From contig CATOJL010000052.1 of assembly GCA_951800155.1 (NCBI GenBank), positions 1-9,104 on the forward strand: 9,104 nucleotides of DNA. Direction: 5' to 3'. The first letter of the stretch is position 1. Each line of letters starts with the position of its first letter. The translations under genes were made by a program, and so were the position numbers. The DNA is from an uncultured Bacilli bacterium. GTDB lineage: Bacteria; Bacillota_I; Bacilli_A; RF39; UBA660. Below are positions 1 through 6,992 of the stretch, in pieces. The notes under the pieces are model-generated. The model saw nothing but the letters and a program-made list of their open reading frames with translations. It had not been told where the DNA came from and searched no databases.

Positions 1-65
1 GTGAATCGTAACTGAAATATTGCAAATATGGGAAATATATACCTAAAAGTATCCTCTTTGTATTT

Positions 66-87
66 ATTTTATTTTATTTTATTTTAT
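66..87. repeat. ATTTT tandem pentanucleotide repeat in peptidase leader
   Basis: Four uninterrupted ATTTT units (66-85) followed by AT lie about 30 nt upstream of the peptidase start, preceded by one imperfect unit. The rest of 1-115 shows no gene. I could not identify a convincing -35/-10 pair there; candidate AT-rich -10 sites lie both before and after the repeat. If the promoter straddles the repeat, a change of unit number would alter spacing, but that is inference. Confidence 0.6.
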
Positions 88-115
88 GTTATACCTTTAA
101 TAGAGGTGTTATTTT

Positions 116-1852
116 ATGCATCTAGTTTGGGATTTAAGTTCACTTATAGAAAATATAGAAAAATTTCATGAGAATATTAAAAATGTAAAACAATTGATAG
201 AAGATTTAGAAATGGAAAAGGACGTTTCTGTGACAGGGAGTTCTCTTGAGAATCTTTTAAAGAAACGGGAAGAAATAAGGGAAATTGCGAATACTATTTT
301 AGTTTATGGATCTTTACAATATTATAAAAATATAAAGGATGAACAGGGTACAGAATTGAAAACGATAGCAGAGGATTTGCACAAGGAAGTGAATGTAAAG
401 CTAAGTTTTATTGACGAGAAGATATTGAAACTAGGGAAAGAAAAGATAGAAGATTTTATCCATCAAAATCCTAATTTACAAATATATAGACAAGTATTAG
501 ACAATTTGTTTCGAAAAGAGGAACATGTGCAGACAGGGGATATTCATGTAAAGATAAATGAAAATAGTAACTCAATTAATGCACTGTTGACTACTTATAA
601 TGCTACATTAAGAGATATAAATTATGGGAAGATAGAGATAGATGGTAAGACACAGGAGATTACTGCTTCTACTTTTGCAAAATACATGGCTTCTAGAGAT
701 CGGGAAACTAGAAAGCAAGCTTATTTTGCTGTTAACCAATCTTTTAAAAAAGAAGAGGAAACTTTTGCTACAATTTTAAATAAAATTTATGGATATAGAA
801 TAGAAAATATGAAACTTGAACAATATGATTCTGTTTTAGAAAAAGCACTTTATGAGGAGAACATAGATCCAGAAATTGTTTCTACCTTAATTTGGGTCGT
901 TCATAAAAAAAAGAATGTTATGCAAGAATATTTGAAGTTAAAAGCACAAGTTTTGGGGATTGAAGAGGCACATGTATATGATTTTGGAGTACCTTTAGAT
1001 CATGATTTAAAGATAAAATATTCTCTTGAAGAAGCCATTGCGATTATTAGAAATGCTTTAAAACCTTTGGGGGATGAGTACTTAAAAGTTGTAGATATTT
1101 TACTTGATGGACATATTGATGCAGAACCTGATGAGAAGAAGCACCAATCAATTACATTTTCATGGAATACATACTCTTTTATGAATTTTAGAGGTTCTTA
1201 TGGAGATTTAAAAAATTTGATTCATGAAATAGGACATATTGTCCATTACTATCTATCAAAAGAAAATTTACCTTTTCTCTATGAAGATAGTACCGTATTT
1301 GTAGCCGAAGTAGCTTCTACAATTAATGAAATTCTGTTGAATCGTTATTTGTTTAGCCATGCAGAATCGAAAGAAGAAAAATTCTTTTATTTAAGTAAAG
1401 AAATAGAAAACTATTTTGTATATGTATTTAAGCAAACCATGTATACTGAATTTGAAGATACATTATATGAAAGAAGATTGACAAATGATTTGACTCCTTC
1501 TTATTTATCAGAAAAATATGGAGAAATGATAAGGTCTTATTATGGGGATTTTGTTCGCTATGATGAAATTTCAAATATAGAATGGACTCGTTTAGGACAT
1601 TTGTATCGTTGGAGCTATTATCCATATAAATATGCAACAGGTTTGTTAATAGCAAGTATAGTTGTTCATAATTTAGTGGATGAACAAGTAATTGGTATGG
1701 AACAATATTTAGATTTTCTATCTTCTGGAAGTAGTATGTATCCTCTAGAACTACTGCAAAAATTGAAAATTGATTTAACCAATCCAACAATTATGGAATA
1801 TGGATTTACAATTGTAGAAAATGATATTAAAGAGTTAAAAAAATTATTTTAA
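116..1852 (+). CDS. M3-family zinc oligoendopeptidase (PepF/thimet-like)
   Basis: Cytoplasmic zinc metallopeptidase expected to cut short peptides, probably recycling peptides after import or protein turnover; the substrate is inferred from the family. The 578-residue product starts with the WDLSSL segment typical of M3 oligoendopeptidases. It has the zinc site HEIGH at residues 370-374, preceded by GSYGDLKNL and followed by a further His (H377). The third ligand is probably E398 in the VAEVAST segment, 24 residues after H374. Near residue 500-508 a YPYKYATG segment matches the C-terminal substrate-binding tyrosine region of the family. Length is slightly under the usual ~600. There is no signal peptide or membrane segment. 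The ATG at 116 is supported by AGAGGTG at 102-108. It is monocistronic by appearance, with a terminator directly downstream. Family call is firm; assignment to PepF specifically is not. Confidence 0.95.
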   Translation: MHLVWDLSSLIENIEKFHENIKNVKQLIEDLEMEKDVSVTGSSLENLLKKREEIREIANTILVYGSLQYYKNIKDEQGTELKTIAEDLHKEVNVKLSFIDEKILKLGKEKIEDFIHQNPNLQIYRQVLDNLFRKEEHVQTGDIHVKINENSNSINALLTTYNATLRDINYGKIEIDGKTQEITASTFAKYMASRDRETRKQAYFAVNQSFKKEEETFATILNKIYGYRIENMKLEQYDSVLEKALYEENIDPEIVSTLIWVVHKKKNVMQEYLKLKAQVLGIEEAHVYDFGVPLDHDLKIKYSLEEAIAIIRNALKPLGDEYLKVVDILLDGHIDAEPDEKKHQSITFSWNTYSFMNFRGSYGDLKNLIHEIGHIVHYYLSKENLPFLYEDSTVFVAEVASTINEILLNRYLFSHAESKEEKFFYLSKEIENYFVYVFKQTMYTEFEDTLYERRLTNDLTPSYLSEKYGEMIRSYYGDFVRYDEISNIEWTRLGHLYRWSYYPYKYATGLLIASIVVHNLVDEQVIGMEQYLDFLSSGSSMYPLELLQKLKIDLTNPTIMEYGFTIVENDIKELKKLF

Positions 1853-1859
1853 ATAACTT

Positions 1860-1892
1860 AGATGGGAAGTTTTGAAATCTCATCTTCTTTTT
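1860..1892 (+). terminator. Intrinsic terminator of the M3 peptidase gene
   Basis: AGATGGGA (1860-1867) pairs with TCTCATCT (1878-1885), eight pairs including one G-U, around a 10-nt loop. TTCTTTTT follows immediately. It begins 7 nt after the peptidase stop codon. The following 1893-2025 shows no gene; it is AT-rich with several TATA-like strings but no clear promoter. Confidence 0.8.
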
Positions 1893-2025
1893 AGAGAAAA
1901 AATTGGTAACTTATATTGGAAATTATGATGATTAAGCGGGAACTAAAGAAAGAGAAAAGGATGTAAAAAAATGGGAATCATAGCTATATAAAAATAACAT
2001 ATACTATATAATAGAAGGTGATTAT

Positions 2026-2118
2026 ATGAAAATATTCATCACTTTATGTATTCTTTTTGGATTGCTATTTATCTACTCTGCTTGTAAATTGTCTTCAAAA
2101 GCAGATCGATTTTTTTAG
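2026..2118 (+). CDS. Small hydrophobic membrane peptide, 30 residues
   Basis: A short reading frame encodes a 30-residue peptide: M-K, a hydrophobic stretch of about 17 residues (3-19, rich in I, L and F), then a short basic tail containing C20, K21, K25 and R28. It is preceded by GAAGGTG at 2014-2020, five bases from the ATG, which is as good as the site of any long gene here. This supports real translation. It would sit in the cytoplasmic membrane. YSAC at 17-20 resembles a lipobox only weakly, since position -3 is Tyr. It is not in frame with either neighbour, and the ABC operon behind it has its own promoter. I do not recognise the family; single-span peptides of this kind are common in Bacillota. 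A type I toxin is possible but no antisense RNA promoter was identified. Confidence 0.6.
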   Translation: MKIFITLCILFGLLFIYSACKLSSKADRFF

Positions 2119-2140
2119 GGAAAAATTTTTCTTTTTTTTT
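2109..2140 (+). terminator. Possible weak terminator after the small peptide gene
   Basis: The last codons of the small gene run into ATTTTT, which can pair with AAAAAT a few bases later, followed by a T-rich tract reaching 2140. The stem is entirely A-T, so the termination call rests mostly on the T tract and on the position between the small gene and the next promoter. Confidence 0.35.
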
Positions 2141-2155
2141 ATGTAAAAATACATA

Positions 2156-2184
2156 TTGACAACCAATAGAACAGTTGATATAAT
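2156..2184 (+). promoter_or_regulatory. Consensus sigma-A promoter of the ABC/DUF1287 operon
   Basis: TTGACA at 2156-2161 and TATAAT at 2179-2184 are separated by exactly 17 bases, a perfect match to the housekeeping consensus. Expected transcription start is about 2191, giving a leader of roughly 37 nt. A promoter this strong with an inverted repeat on its start site suggests that expression is set by repression. Confidence 0.9.
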
Positions 2185-2186
2185 TT

Positions 2187-2213
2187 AACTGTGCTATCTC
2201 AAATAGTACAGTT
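2187..2213. promoter_or_regulatory. Inverted-repeat operator over the operon start site
   Basis: AACTGTGCTAT (2187-2197) and ATAGTACAGTT (2203-2213) are 11-base inverted arms with one mismatch, separated by five bases. A further ACAGTT half-site at 2171-2176 lies between the -35 and -10, so AACTGT/ACAGTT half-sites occur three times in about 43 bp. The position immediately after the -10 is typical for repressor binding. The TGTnCTAT/ATAGTACA form resembles sites of YtrA-type GntR regulators that control ABC operons in Bacillota; that comparison is from memory. No regulator gene is linked. RNA hairpin function is possible but the arms end before the ribosome binding site at 2216-2222. Confidence 0.65.
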
Positions 2214-2227
2214 ATAAGGAGGTATAC

Positions 2228-2911
2228 ATGGAAATACTAAAAGTAGAGAATTTATCAAAAAGTTATGGGAAAGGGGAAACGTTAGTCAAAGCTTTGGATA
2301 ATGTATCTTTTTCCGTAGAGAAGGGGGAATTTGTAGCCATTGTAGGTGCTTCTGGTAGTGGAAAGTCAACCATGATGCATATCTTAGGAGCAGTAGATCG
2401 TCCAACGAGCGGTAAGATTTATGTAGAAGGTATGGATGTATTTAAACAAAATGAAACAGAACTTGCTAAGTTTAGAAGAAGAAAGGTTGGATTAATTTAT
2501 CAATTCTATAATTTAATTCCTATTTTAAATGTACGAGAAAACATGAGTTTACCCATTTTGTTAGATAACAAAAAAGTAGATGAAGCCTATTTAGATGAAC
2601 TCATTCATGTATTAGGTTTAGAAAAAAGAATTTTACATTTGCCAAATGAATTATCGGGTGGACAACAACAACGTGTTTCGATAGGGAGAGCTTTAATGAA
2701 TCATCCTGCCGTATTACTTGCTGATGAGCCAACAGGGAATTTAGATAGCAAAGCCTCTAAAGAAATTGTTGAACTTTTAAAAGAAAGTAATCAGAAATAC
2801 GAACAAACTATTATTATGATTACACATGACATGACCTTAGCTAACCATGCCTCTAGAATTATTGTACTCGAAGATGGAAAAATCATTAGTGATGGTAAGG
2901 TGATAAAGTGA
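2228..2911 (+). CDS. ABC transporter ATP-binding protein, MacB/LolD/FtsE-like
   Basis: Cytoplasmic ATPase that powers the permease encoded next. The 227-residue protein is a complete nucleotide-binding domain. It has Walker A GASGSGKST at 40-48, Q-loop glutamine at 92 followed by FYNLIP, signature LSGGQQQ at 142-148, Walker B VLLADE at 162-167 with the catalytic glutamate at 167, D-loop NLD at 171-173 and switch histidine at 200. The FYNLIP/EPTGNLDS wording is typical of the MacB/LolD/BceA group that partners FtsX-like permeases. The start is fixed by AAGGAGG at 2216-2222, five bases before the ATG. Its stop codon overlaps the permease start by four bases (GTGA), so the two are probably translationally coupled. 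No key residue is missing. Confidence 0.95.
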   Translation: MEILKVENLSKSYGKGETLVKALDNVSFSVEKGEFVAIVGASGSGKSTMMHILGAVDRPTSGKIYVEGMDVFKQNETELAKFRRRKVGLIYQFYNLIPILNVRENMSLPILLDNKKVDEAYLDELIHVLGLEKRILHLPNELSGGQQQRVSIGRALMNHPAVLLADEPTGNLDSKASKEIVELLKESNQKYEQTIIMITHDMTLANHASRIIVLEDGKIISDGKVIK

Positions 2912-5541
2912 AAATTTTAAATAAATTAACACAGAAACATTTGCTGTTAAATAAAAAAAGGACAATTGTTACTATTATTGGTATTTTACTTTCTACTGCG
3001 CTTATGTGTGGTATTGGACTTTTAGTTTCTTCCTTTAGAGAATATTCTATAAAAGAAGTGATTTCTTCTTCAGGAGATTATTTCGCCGCAATTAAGAATT
3101 TTCCTGTTGAAAAATTAGAAGAAATAAAAAAGAATGAAAAAATAAGTAACTATTATATGAAGGCGATTACTAGTTATTTTCCGGTAAGAGAAGCTACAGA
3201 AGATCGATATGGAACGTATGCGAAAATGATGAAGGCCGATCAAAACTATCTAGATACGCTTTTATTGAAAGAGGGAACTTATCCAACAAAAGCGAATGAA
3301 CTGATTTTAACAGAAAATAGTGCACAGGCTTTAAAAATAAAAGTAGGGGATACAATATCTTTACCTATAGGCTCTCTTTATACAGAAGAAGAACCTTTTA
3401 AAGATACAGGTTATATTCCTTATGATGTGACTTTTCAAGAAGAGAATACAATAGAATATAAAGTTGTGGGGATTTTGCAAAAAAATCAGCTTCTTTATGA
3501 AAAGTGGTATGATCAAGGTTATGGTTTCACTATTCATAATACAGAGGGACCAACAACCCTTTATATTAAAACACAAAAAGCAAAAGATATTTTTAATGTA
3601 ACAAAACAGATAGAAGGAATAGATGACTCGATTTCTACTAGTTATAATAATTCCCTTTTAAGCTATTATGGAGTCAGTAAATATAGTAATGTTATGAGTA
3701 CAATGACAAAAGTTATTGCCATTATTTTAGGACTTATTTCCGTTGGTTGCATTATTGTTATTTATAATAGTTTTGCTATTTCAGTGATGGAACGTAAAAA
3801 GCAATTTGGATTATTTTCAAGCATTGGTGCTACAAAAGGACAACTAAGATATACTGTATTTTATGAAGCACTTCTTGTGGGAACTATTGGAATTCTTCTA
3901 GGTATTCTTTCCAGTTTTCTAGGAATAGGGGTCGTACTTTATATTATCAATCATTTAATAGGTGATTTGTTTGAAGCATCATTAGAGCTTAGTGTATATC
4001 CTATTTTTCTATTCATTCCTATTCTTTTCATGGTAATTACAGTATTCATTTCTGCTTACTTACCCGCATACCAAGCAAGTCGTGTTTCCCCTATTGTTGC
4101 TATACGTGGAAATGATGACATTAAGGTGAATAAAAGAAAAATTAAAACGAGAAAGTGGATCCGAAAACTATTTCATATGGAAGGAGAAATTGCTTTAAAA
4201 AATATAAAAAGAAATAAACGAAAATATCGAATTACAATTATTTCTTTAGTTGTTAGTATTGTCTTATTTATCTCTTTTTCTTCTTTACTTGACAAAATGC
4301 TTGGCATTGATTCTTTTGTGACAGGAGTTAATTTTGACATCTCTCTTTCTTATTCTGAGGCAAGTGAAAATCCGAAAGGATATGAGAAGGCGCACGCAAA
4401 TTTAGAAAAATTAATACAAATGGATGAAGTGAAGGAAAGTACGATTTATTATAATAATAATTTATATTACACAAATAGGGAACAACAGTATACAGAAGAG
4501 TATGAGGAATATAGAAGGAATACACAAACTGTTTATGATAACTCGAATTTTGAAACATTTTTAAAGACACATCCTTCTTTAATTGTAACTGTATTAGCAG
4601 AAAAAGACTATCAAAATGTAAAGAAAATGAACAATATAAAAGAAGATGTTCCTCTTTTAGTCAATTATTTTGAAGGGGTTTTATATAAAGATGGTTCAAG
4701 AAGTTTAGTGAGTGGCAAAAAGACCAATGAAAAGATTACATCCATTCCTTTATGTGATGTATCTAAAGCAGTTACTTCCAGTGAAAATGCGAATGACTAT
4801 GATTATAGTAAGGTCGTTTGTGGGAAAGTAAGTATTGATCATATAGAAATGATTACCAAAATGCCACTTGGAAATATAGAGTCAACGGAAACTACGATTT
4901 ATGTGAATCAAAAATTGTATGATGAAATTTATCATTCTTTATATGGAGATCAACTAGGATGGTTTGGTGTGAATAAAGATTTGAACATGGATAAATCTTA
5001 TCGTGTATATTTAAAAGTAGATGGTTATGATGCCATTGATGAATGGGTAAACAATTTAGTGGATAATGATCTTTATCATGAATATTTTTATCAAAATATT
5101 TTAAAAGAGATGAAACAAACAATGAATTTAGTATTTGTAATTAAAATCTTATTTTATGGATTTATTACTCTTGTCACATTAATTGGGGTAACGAGTGTCT
5201 TTAATACTTTAAATACAAGCATTAGTTTAAGAAAAAAAGAATTTGCTATGTTACGTAGTATGGGACTTACTCCCGGTGGATTCAATCGAATGATCCTCTT
5301 TGAAAGCATCTTCTTTGGTATTAAATCTTTATGTATTGGTATTCCTGTTTCGCTTGTATTTGTCTATCTCATTGGAAAAGCAACAGATAGCATCTCAAAC
5401 AGTGGATTTGTAATTCCTGTCATACCTATTTTAATTACGATTGTTGCTGTCTTTGTTATTGTTTTGCTTACTATGATTTATGCGACAAGTAAGATACGTC
5501 ACGACAATATTTTAGAAGCAATTCGTGAGGAAAATATTTAG
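2908..5541 (+). CDS. Two-domain FtsX-like ABC permease with large ectodomains
   Basis: Membrane partner of the upstream ATPase. The 877-residue protein repeats the FtsX/MacB plan twice. Half one has one helix (about 19-42), an ectodomain of ~225 residues and three helices (about 268-294, 319-347, 365-391). Half two has one helix (about 442-463), an ectodomain of ~278 residues and three helices (about 742-770, 798-825, 835-861). Each half carries the conserved FtsX cytoplasmic motif: SIGATKGQLR near 305 and SMGLTPGGFNR near 784, each followed by a phenylalanine/glutamate helix start. The second ectodomain is rich in Tyr, Asp and Asn and I recognise no domain in it. The start is GTG at 2908, with AAGGTGAT at 2897-2904. 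This topology fits mechanotransmission or envelope lipoprotein/peptide-handling proteins rather than a solute channel; BceB-type permeases have ten helices and one ectodomain. Substrate or effector is unknown. Confidence 0.9.
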   Translation: MKILNKLTQKHLLLNKKRTIVTIIGILLSTALMCGIGLLVSSFREYSIKEVISSSGDYFAAIKNFPVEKLEEIKKNEKISNYYMKAITSYFPVREATEDRYGTYAKMMKADQNYLDTLLLKEGTYPTKANELILTENSAQALKIKVGDTISLPIGSLYTEEEPFKDTGYIPYDVTFQEENTIEYKVVGILQKNQLLYEKWYDQGYGFTIHNTEGPTTLYIKTQKAKDIFNVTKQIEGIDDSISTSYNNSLLSYYGVSKYSNVMSTMTKVIAIILGLISVGCIIVIYNSFAISVMERKKQFGLFSSIGATKGQLRYTVFYEALLVGTIGILLGILSSFLGIGVVLYIINHLIGDLFEASLELSVYPIFLFIPILFMVITVFISAYLPAYQASRVSPIVAIRGNDDIKVNKRKIKTRKWIRKLFHMEGEIALKNIKRNKRKYRITIISLVVSIVLFISFSSLLDKMLGIDSFVTGVNFDISLSYSEASENPKGYEKAHANLEKLIQMDEVKESTIYYNNNLYYTNREQQYTEEYEEYRRNTQTVYDNSNFETFLKTHPSLIVTVLAEKDYQNVKKMNNIKEDVPLLVNYFEGVLYKDGSRSLVSGKKTNEKITSIPLCDVSKAVTSSENANDYDYSKVVCGKVSIDHIEMITKMPLGNIESTETTIYVNQKLYDEIYHSLYGDQLGWFGVNKDLNMDKSYRVYLKVDGYDAIDEWVNNLVDNDLYHEYFYQNILKEMKQTMNLVFVIKILFYGFITLVTLIGVTSVFNTLNTSISLRKKEFAMLRSMGLTPGGFNRMILFESIFFGIKSLCIGIPVSLVFVYLIGKATDSISNSGFVIPVIPILITIVAVFVIVLLTMIYATSKIRHDNILEAIREENI

Positions 5542-6215
5542 TGCAGAAGAAAATTATAATTCTCTTTCTATGTTGGATTTTCTTTTGCATAGGTTATTTT
5601 TCACTTAAATTTTTAGGAATTATCAAAGAAAAAACATATACGAATGCTGATTTTGGAATCGATACAGTACGAAGTTCTATTGATTTTAATCAAAATGGAA
5701 TTGATGACTATACAGATATTGTAAATGGAGCTATTTTAGAAGGGAAGAAGCGTCCAAAATACCATAGTGCCTATTATGAAGGAGGCTATCCACCTACTGG
5801 TGAGGGAGTTTGTACTGATTTAGTTTGGAGAGCTTTAAAACATGCAGGCTATGATTTAAAGAGTCTTGTAGATGAAGATATTCAAAATCATAAAGAAGAA
5901 TATACAAAAATTGATGTCATTGATTCGAATATTGATTTTAGACGGGTTTATAATTTACATGTTTTTCTAGAAAGGAATACAGAGTCACTTACAACAGATA
6001 GTAGTCAAATAGGGGAATTTCAACCGGGAGATATTTTAGTTTTTGCAAATGATAAACATATAGGAATTGTTTCCAATAAAAGAAATAAAAAAGGAGTTCC
6101 TTATTTACTTCATCATACAGGAAGCCCAATAAACCGTTTCAATAATTTAGAAGAAAACATTTTAGGAAGTTATAAAATTATAGGCCATTATCGATTTCAA
6201 CTAAAAAACAAGTAA
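5541..6215 (+). CDS. Membrane-anchored DUF1287 protein, putative NlpC/P60-like hydrolase
   Basis: Probable extracytoplasmic cysteine hydrolase acting on the cell wall; the activity is inferred from the relation of DUF1287 to the NlpC/P60 fold and is not shown. The 224-residue protein has a hydrophobic anchor at about 5-27 with no clear cleavage site. A calcium-loop-like motif follows at 48-59 (D48, N50, N52, G53, D56, D59). The DUF1287 core has GGYPPTGEGVCTDLVWRA with candidate nucleophile C91 and D93, QPGDILVF at 161-168, H173 in KHIGIVSN, and HHTG at 191-194. The GTG start overlaps the last base of the permease stop (TAGTG), with GAGGA at 5527-5531 inside the permease gene, so translation is coupled. 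This makes it part of the transporter operon and suggests that the permease ectodomains contact it or share its target. Confidence 0.85.
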   Translation: MQKKIIILFLCWIFFCIGYFSLKFLGIIKEKTYTNADFGIDTVRSSIDFNQNGIDDYTDIVNGAILEGKKRPKYHSAYYEGGYPPTGEGVCTDLVWRALKHAGYDLKSLVDEDIQNHKEEYTKIDVIDSNIDFRRVYNLHVFLERNTESLTTDSSQIGEFQPGDILVFANDKHIGIVSNKRNKKGVPYLLHHTGSPINRFNNLEENILGSYKIIGHYRFQLKNK

Positions 6216-6233
6216 TTTCTTTTACTTGTTTTT
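6204..6233. terminator. Bidirectional terminator that encodes both C-termini
   Basis: AAAAACAAGTAA (6204-6215) and TTACTTGTTTTT (6222-6233) are perfect 12-base arms around a 6-nt loop. Each strand ends its stem in a run of T, giving an intrinsic terminator for both convergent genes. Each arm is also in register with the reading frame: on both strands it reads Lys-Asn-Lys-stop. The DUF1287 protein and the DUF975 protein therefore end in the same three residues encoded by the terminator stem. Confidence 0.85.
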
Positions 6234-6842
6234 GCTTTCTTCTAATAGTGCATCATAGAAGTGCATTTGTGTTACGCTGATGTAAGGAATCAGCCAAAAG
6301 TATAAGATTCCACAAGTGAAAATTCCAAGGATTCCCCATCCAATAAAACTTAGATTTAGAATGAAATAATCCATTTTATGTCCTTGCATGAGTTCTTTAC
6401 TTTTCTTTATGGCTGACATAGCATCCATTTCGGGATTTTCTAATGTAATTAACATGGCTTGCGAATACGAAATAGAGGCAATAATTCCCGGAATAATAAA
6501 TAGAAAACCCCAAAGTATTGCGAAAAGGCTTGTGAGTAAACTAATGAGGACATAAGGAATGAATAGGTTTGTTTTCTTAAATAATTCATTAAACTCAACA
6601 TCTTCTCCCCTAGCTATTTTAAGATAAAAGCTTAAAGAACCAAAGGAAATAAATCCACTAGCAATAAATGATAAAATTTGTCCAAAAAGAATAAGAAATA
6701 GGTTTTCAAAATGAGAACCAAATTCATAAATACCACTGCCAACTCCTGTAATTAAACCACCAATAAGGATAACCAAAATGGCTTCTCCATATTTTCCCTG
6801 TAAGCTTTCTTTGGCTTTTTGTTTTAATGTAATTCTGTCCAT
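6222..6842 (-). CDS. DUF975 family integral membrane protein
   Basis: Polytopic membrane protein of 206 residues with no established biochemical role. Family hallmarks are visible. The N-terminus RITLKQKAKESLQGKYGEAI precedes the first helix. There is a central hydrophobic hairpin at about 93-128. The C-terminal block SAIKKSKELMQGHK is followed by LSFIGWGILGIFTCGIL and IPYISVTQMHFYDALL. Hydrophobic segments lie at about 20-42, 47-73, 93-128 and 157-190. The start ATG at 6842 has AGAGGAG five bases upstream, and a promoter lies just behind it. It is convergent with the ABC/DUF1287 operon and shares its terminator, so it is a separate transcription unit. The family call rests on the conserved SFIGW/TCGIL/PY pattern; function is unknown. 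Confidence 0.85.
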   Translation of the reverse strand: MDRITLKQKAKESLQGKYGEAILVILIGGLITGVGSGIYEFGSHFENLFLILFGQILSFIASGFISFGSLSFYLKIARGEDVEFNELFKKTNLFIPYVLISLLTSLFAILWGFLFIIPGIIASISYSQAMLITLENPEMDAMSAIKKSKELMQGHKMDYFILNLSFIGWGILGIFTCGILYFWLIPYISVTQMHFYDALLEESKNK

Positions 6843-6866
6843 AATAACTCCTCTCTACTCTACTCT

Positions 6867-6896
6867 ATTATAGCATATTTTAAGAAAACTCTACAA
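6867..6896 (-). promoter_or_regulatory. Extended -10 promoter of the DUF975 gene
   Basis: On the minus strand TGCTATAAT (6875-6867) is an extended -10 element. A weak -35 TTGTAG (6896-6891) lies 18 bases upstream. The short leader is made of three TAGAG units (6867-6853) directly before the ribosome binding site. The stretch behind the promoter (6897-6981) holds a 10-base direct repeat ATGATTTATT at 6931-6940 and 6949-6958. Confidence 0.7.
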
Positions 6897-6964
6897 ATGA
6901 CAAGAAAAAAACTTTTGCATTATTTTCAATATGATTTATTGTAAGATAATGATTTATTTGCATC

Positions 6965-6992
6965 AAAAAAAACTATATTTTCTAGTTCTTTT
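6965..6992 (-). terminator. Likely terminator of the four-helix membrane protein gene
   Basis: On the minus strand, AACTA next to the stop codon pairs with TAGTT and is extended by A-T and one G-U pair to about ten pairs. It ends in eight T residues (6972-6965). The stem is AT-rich and the stop codon is inside it, so the call is moderate. Confidence 0.5.

Noticed and set aside
1428..1790. Minus-strand open frame of 120 codons inside the M3 peptidase gene
   Set aside because: It lies wholly opposite conserved peptidase codons, has no family resemblance, and has no visible ribosome binding site; it is an antisense shadow.
3361..5122. Three minus-strand open frames (3361-3576, 4328-4570, 4892-5122) opposite the permease gene
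   Set aside because: All are short and rich in His, Tyr, Asn, Cys and Phe as expected from antisense of AT-rich coding DNA, with no motifs or start signals.
2228..5541. BceAB-type antimicrobial peptide resistance transporter
   Set aside because: BceB has ten helices with one ectodomain and usually sits beside a BceRS two-component system. This permease is a tandem FtsX with two ectodomains and has no such neighbours.
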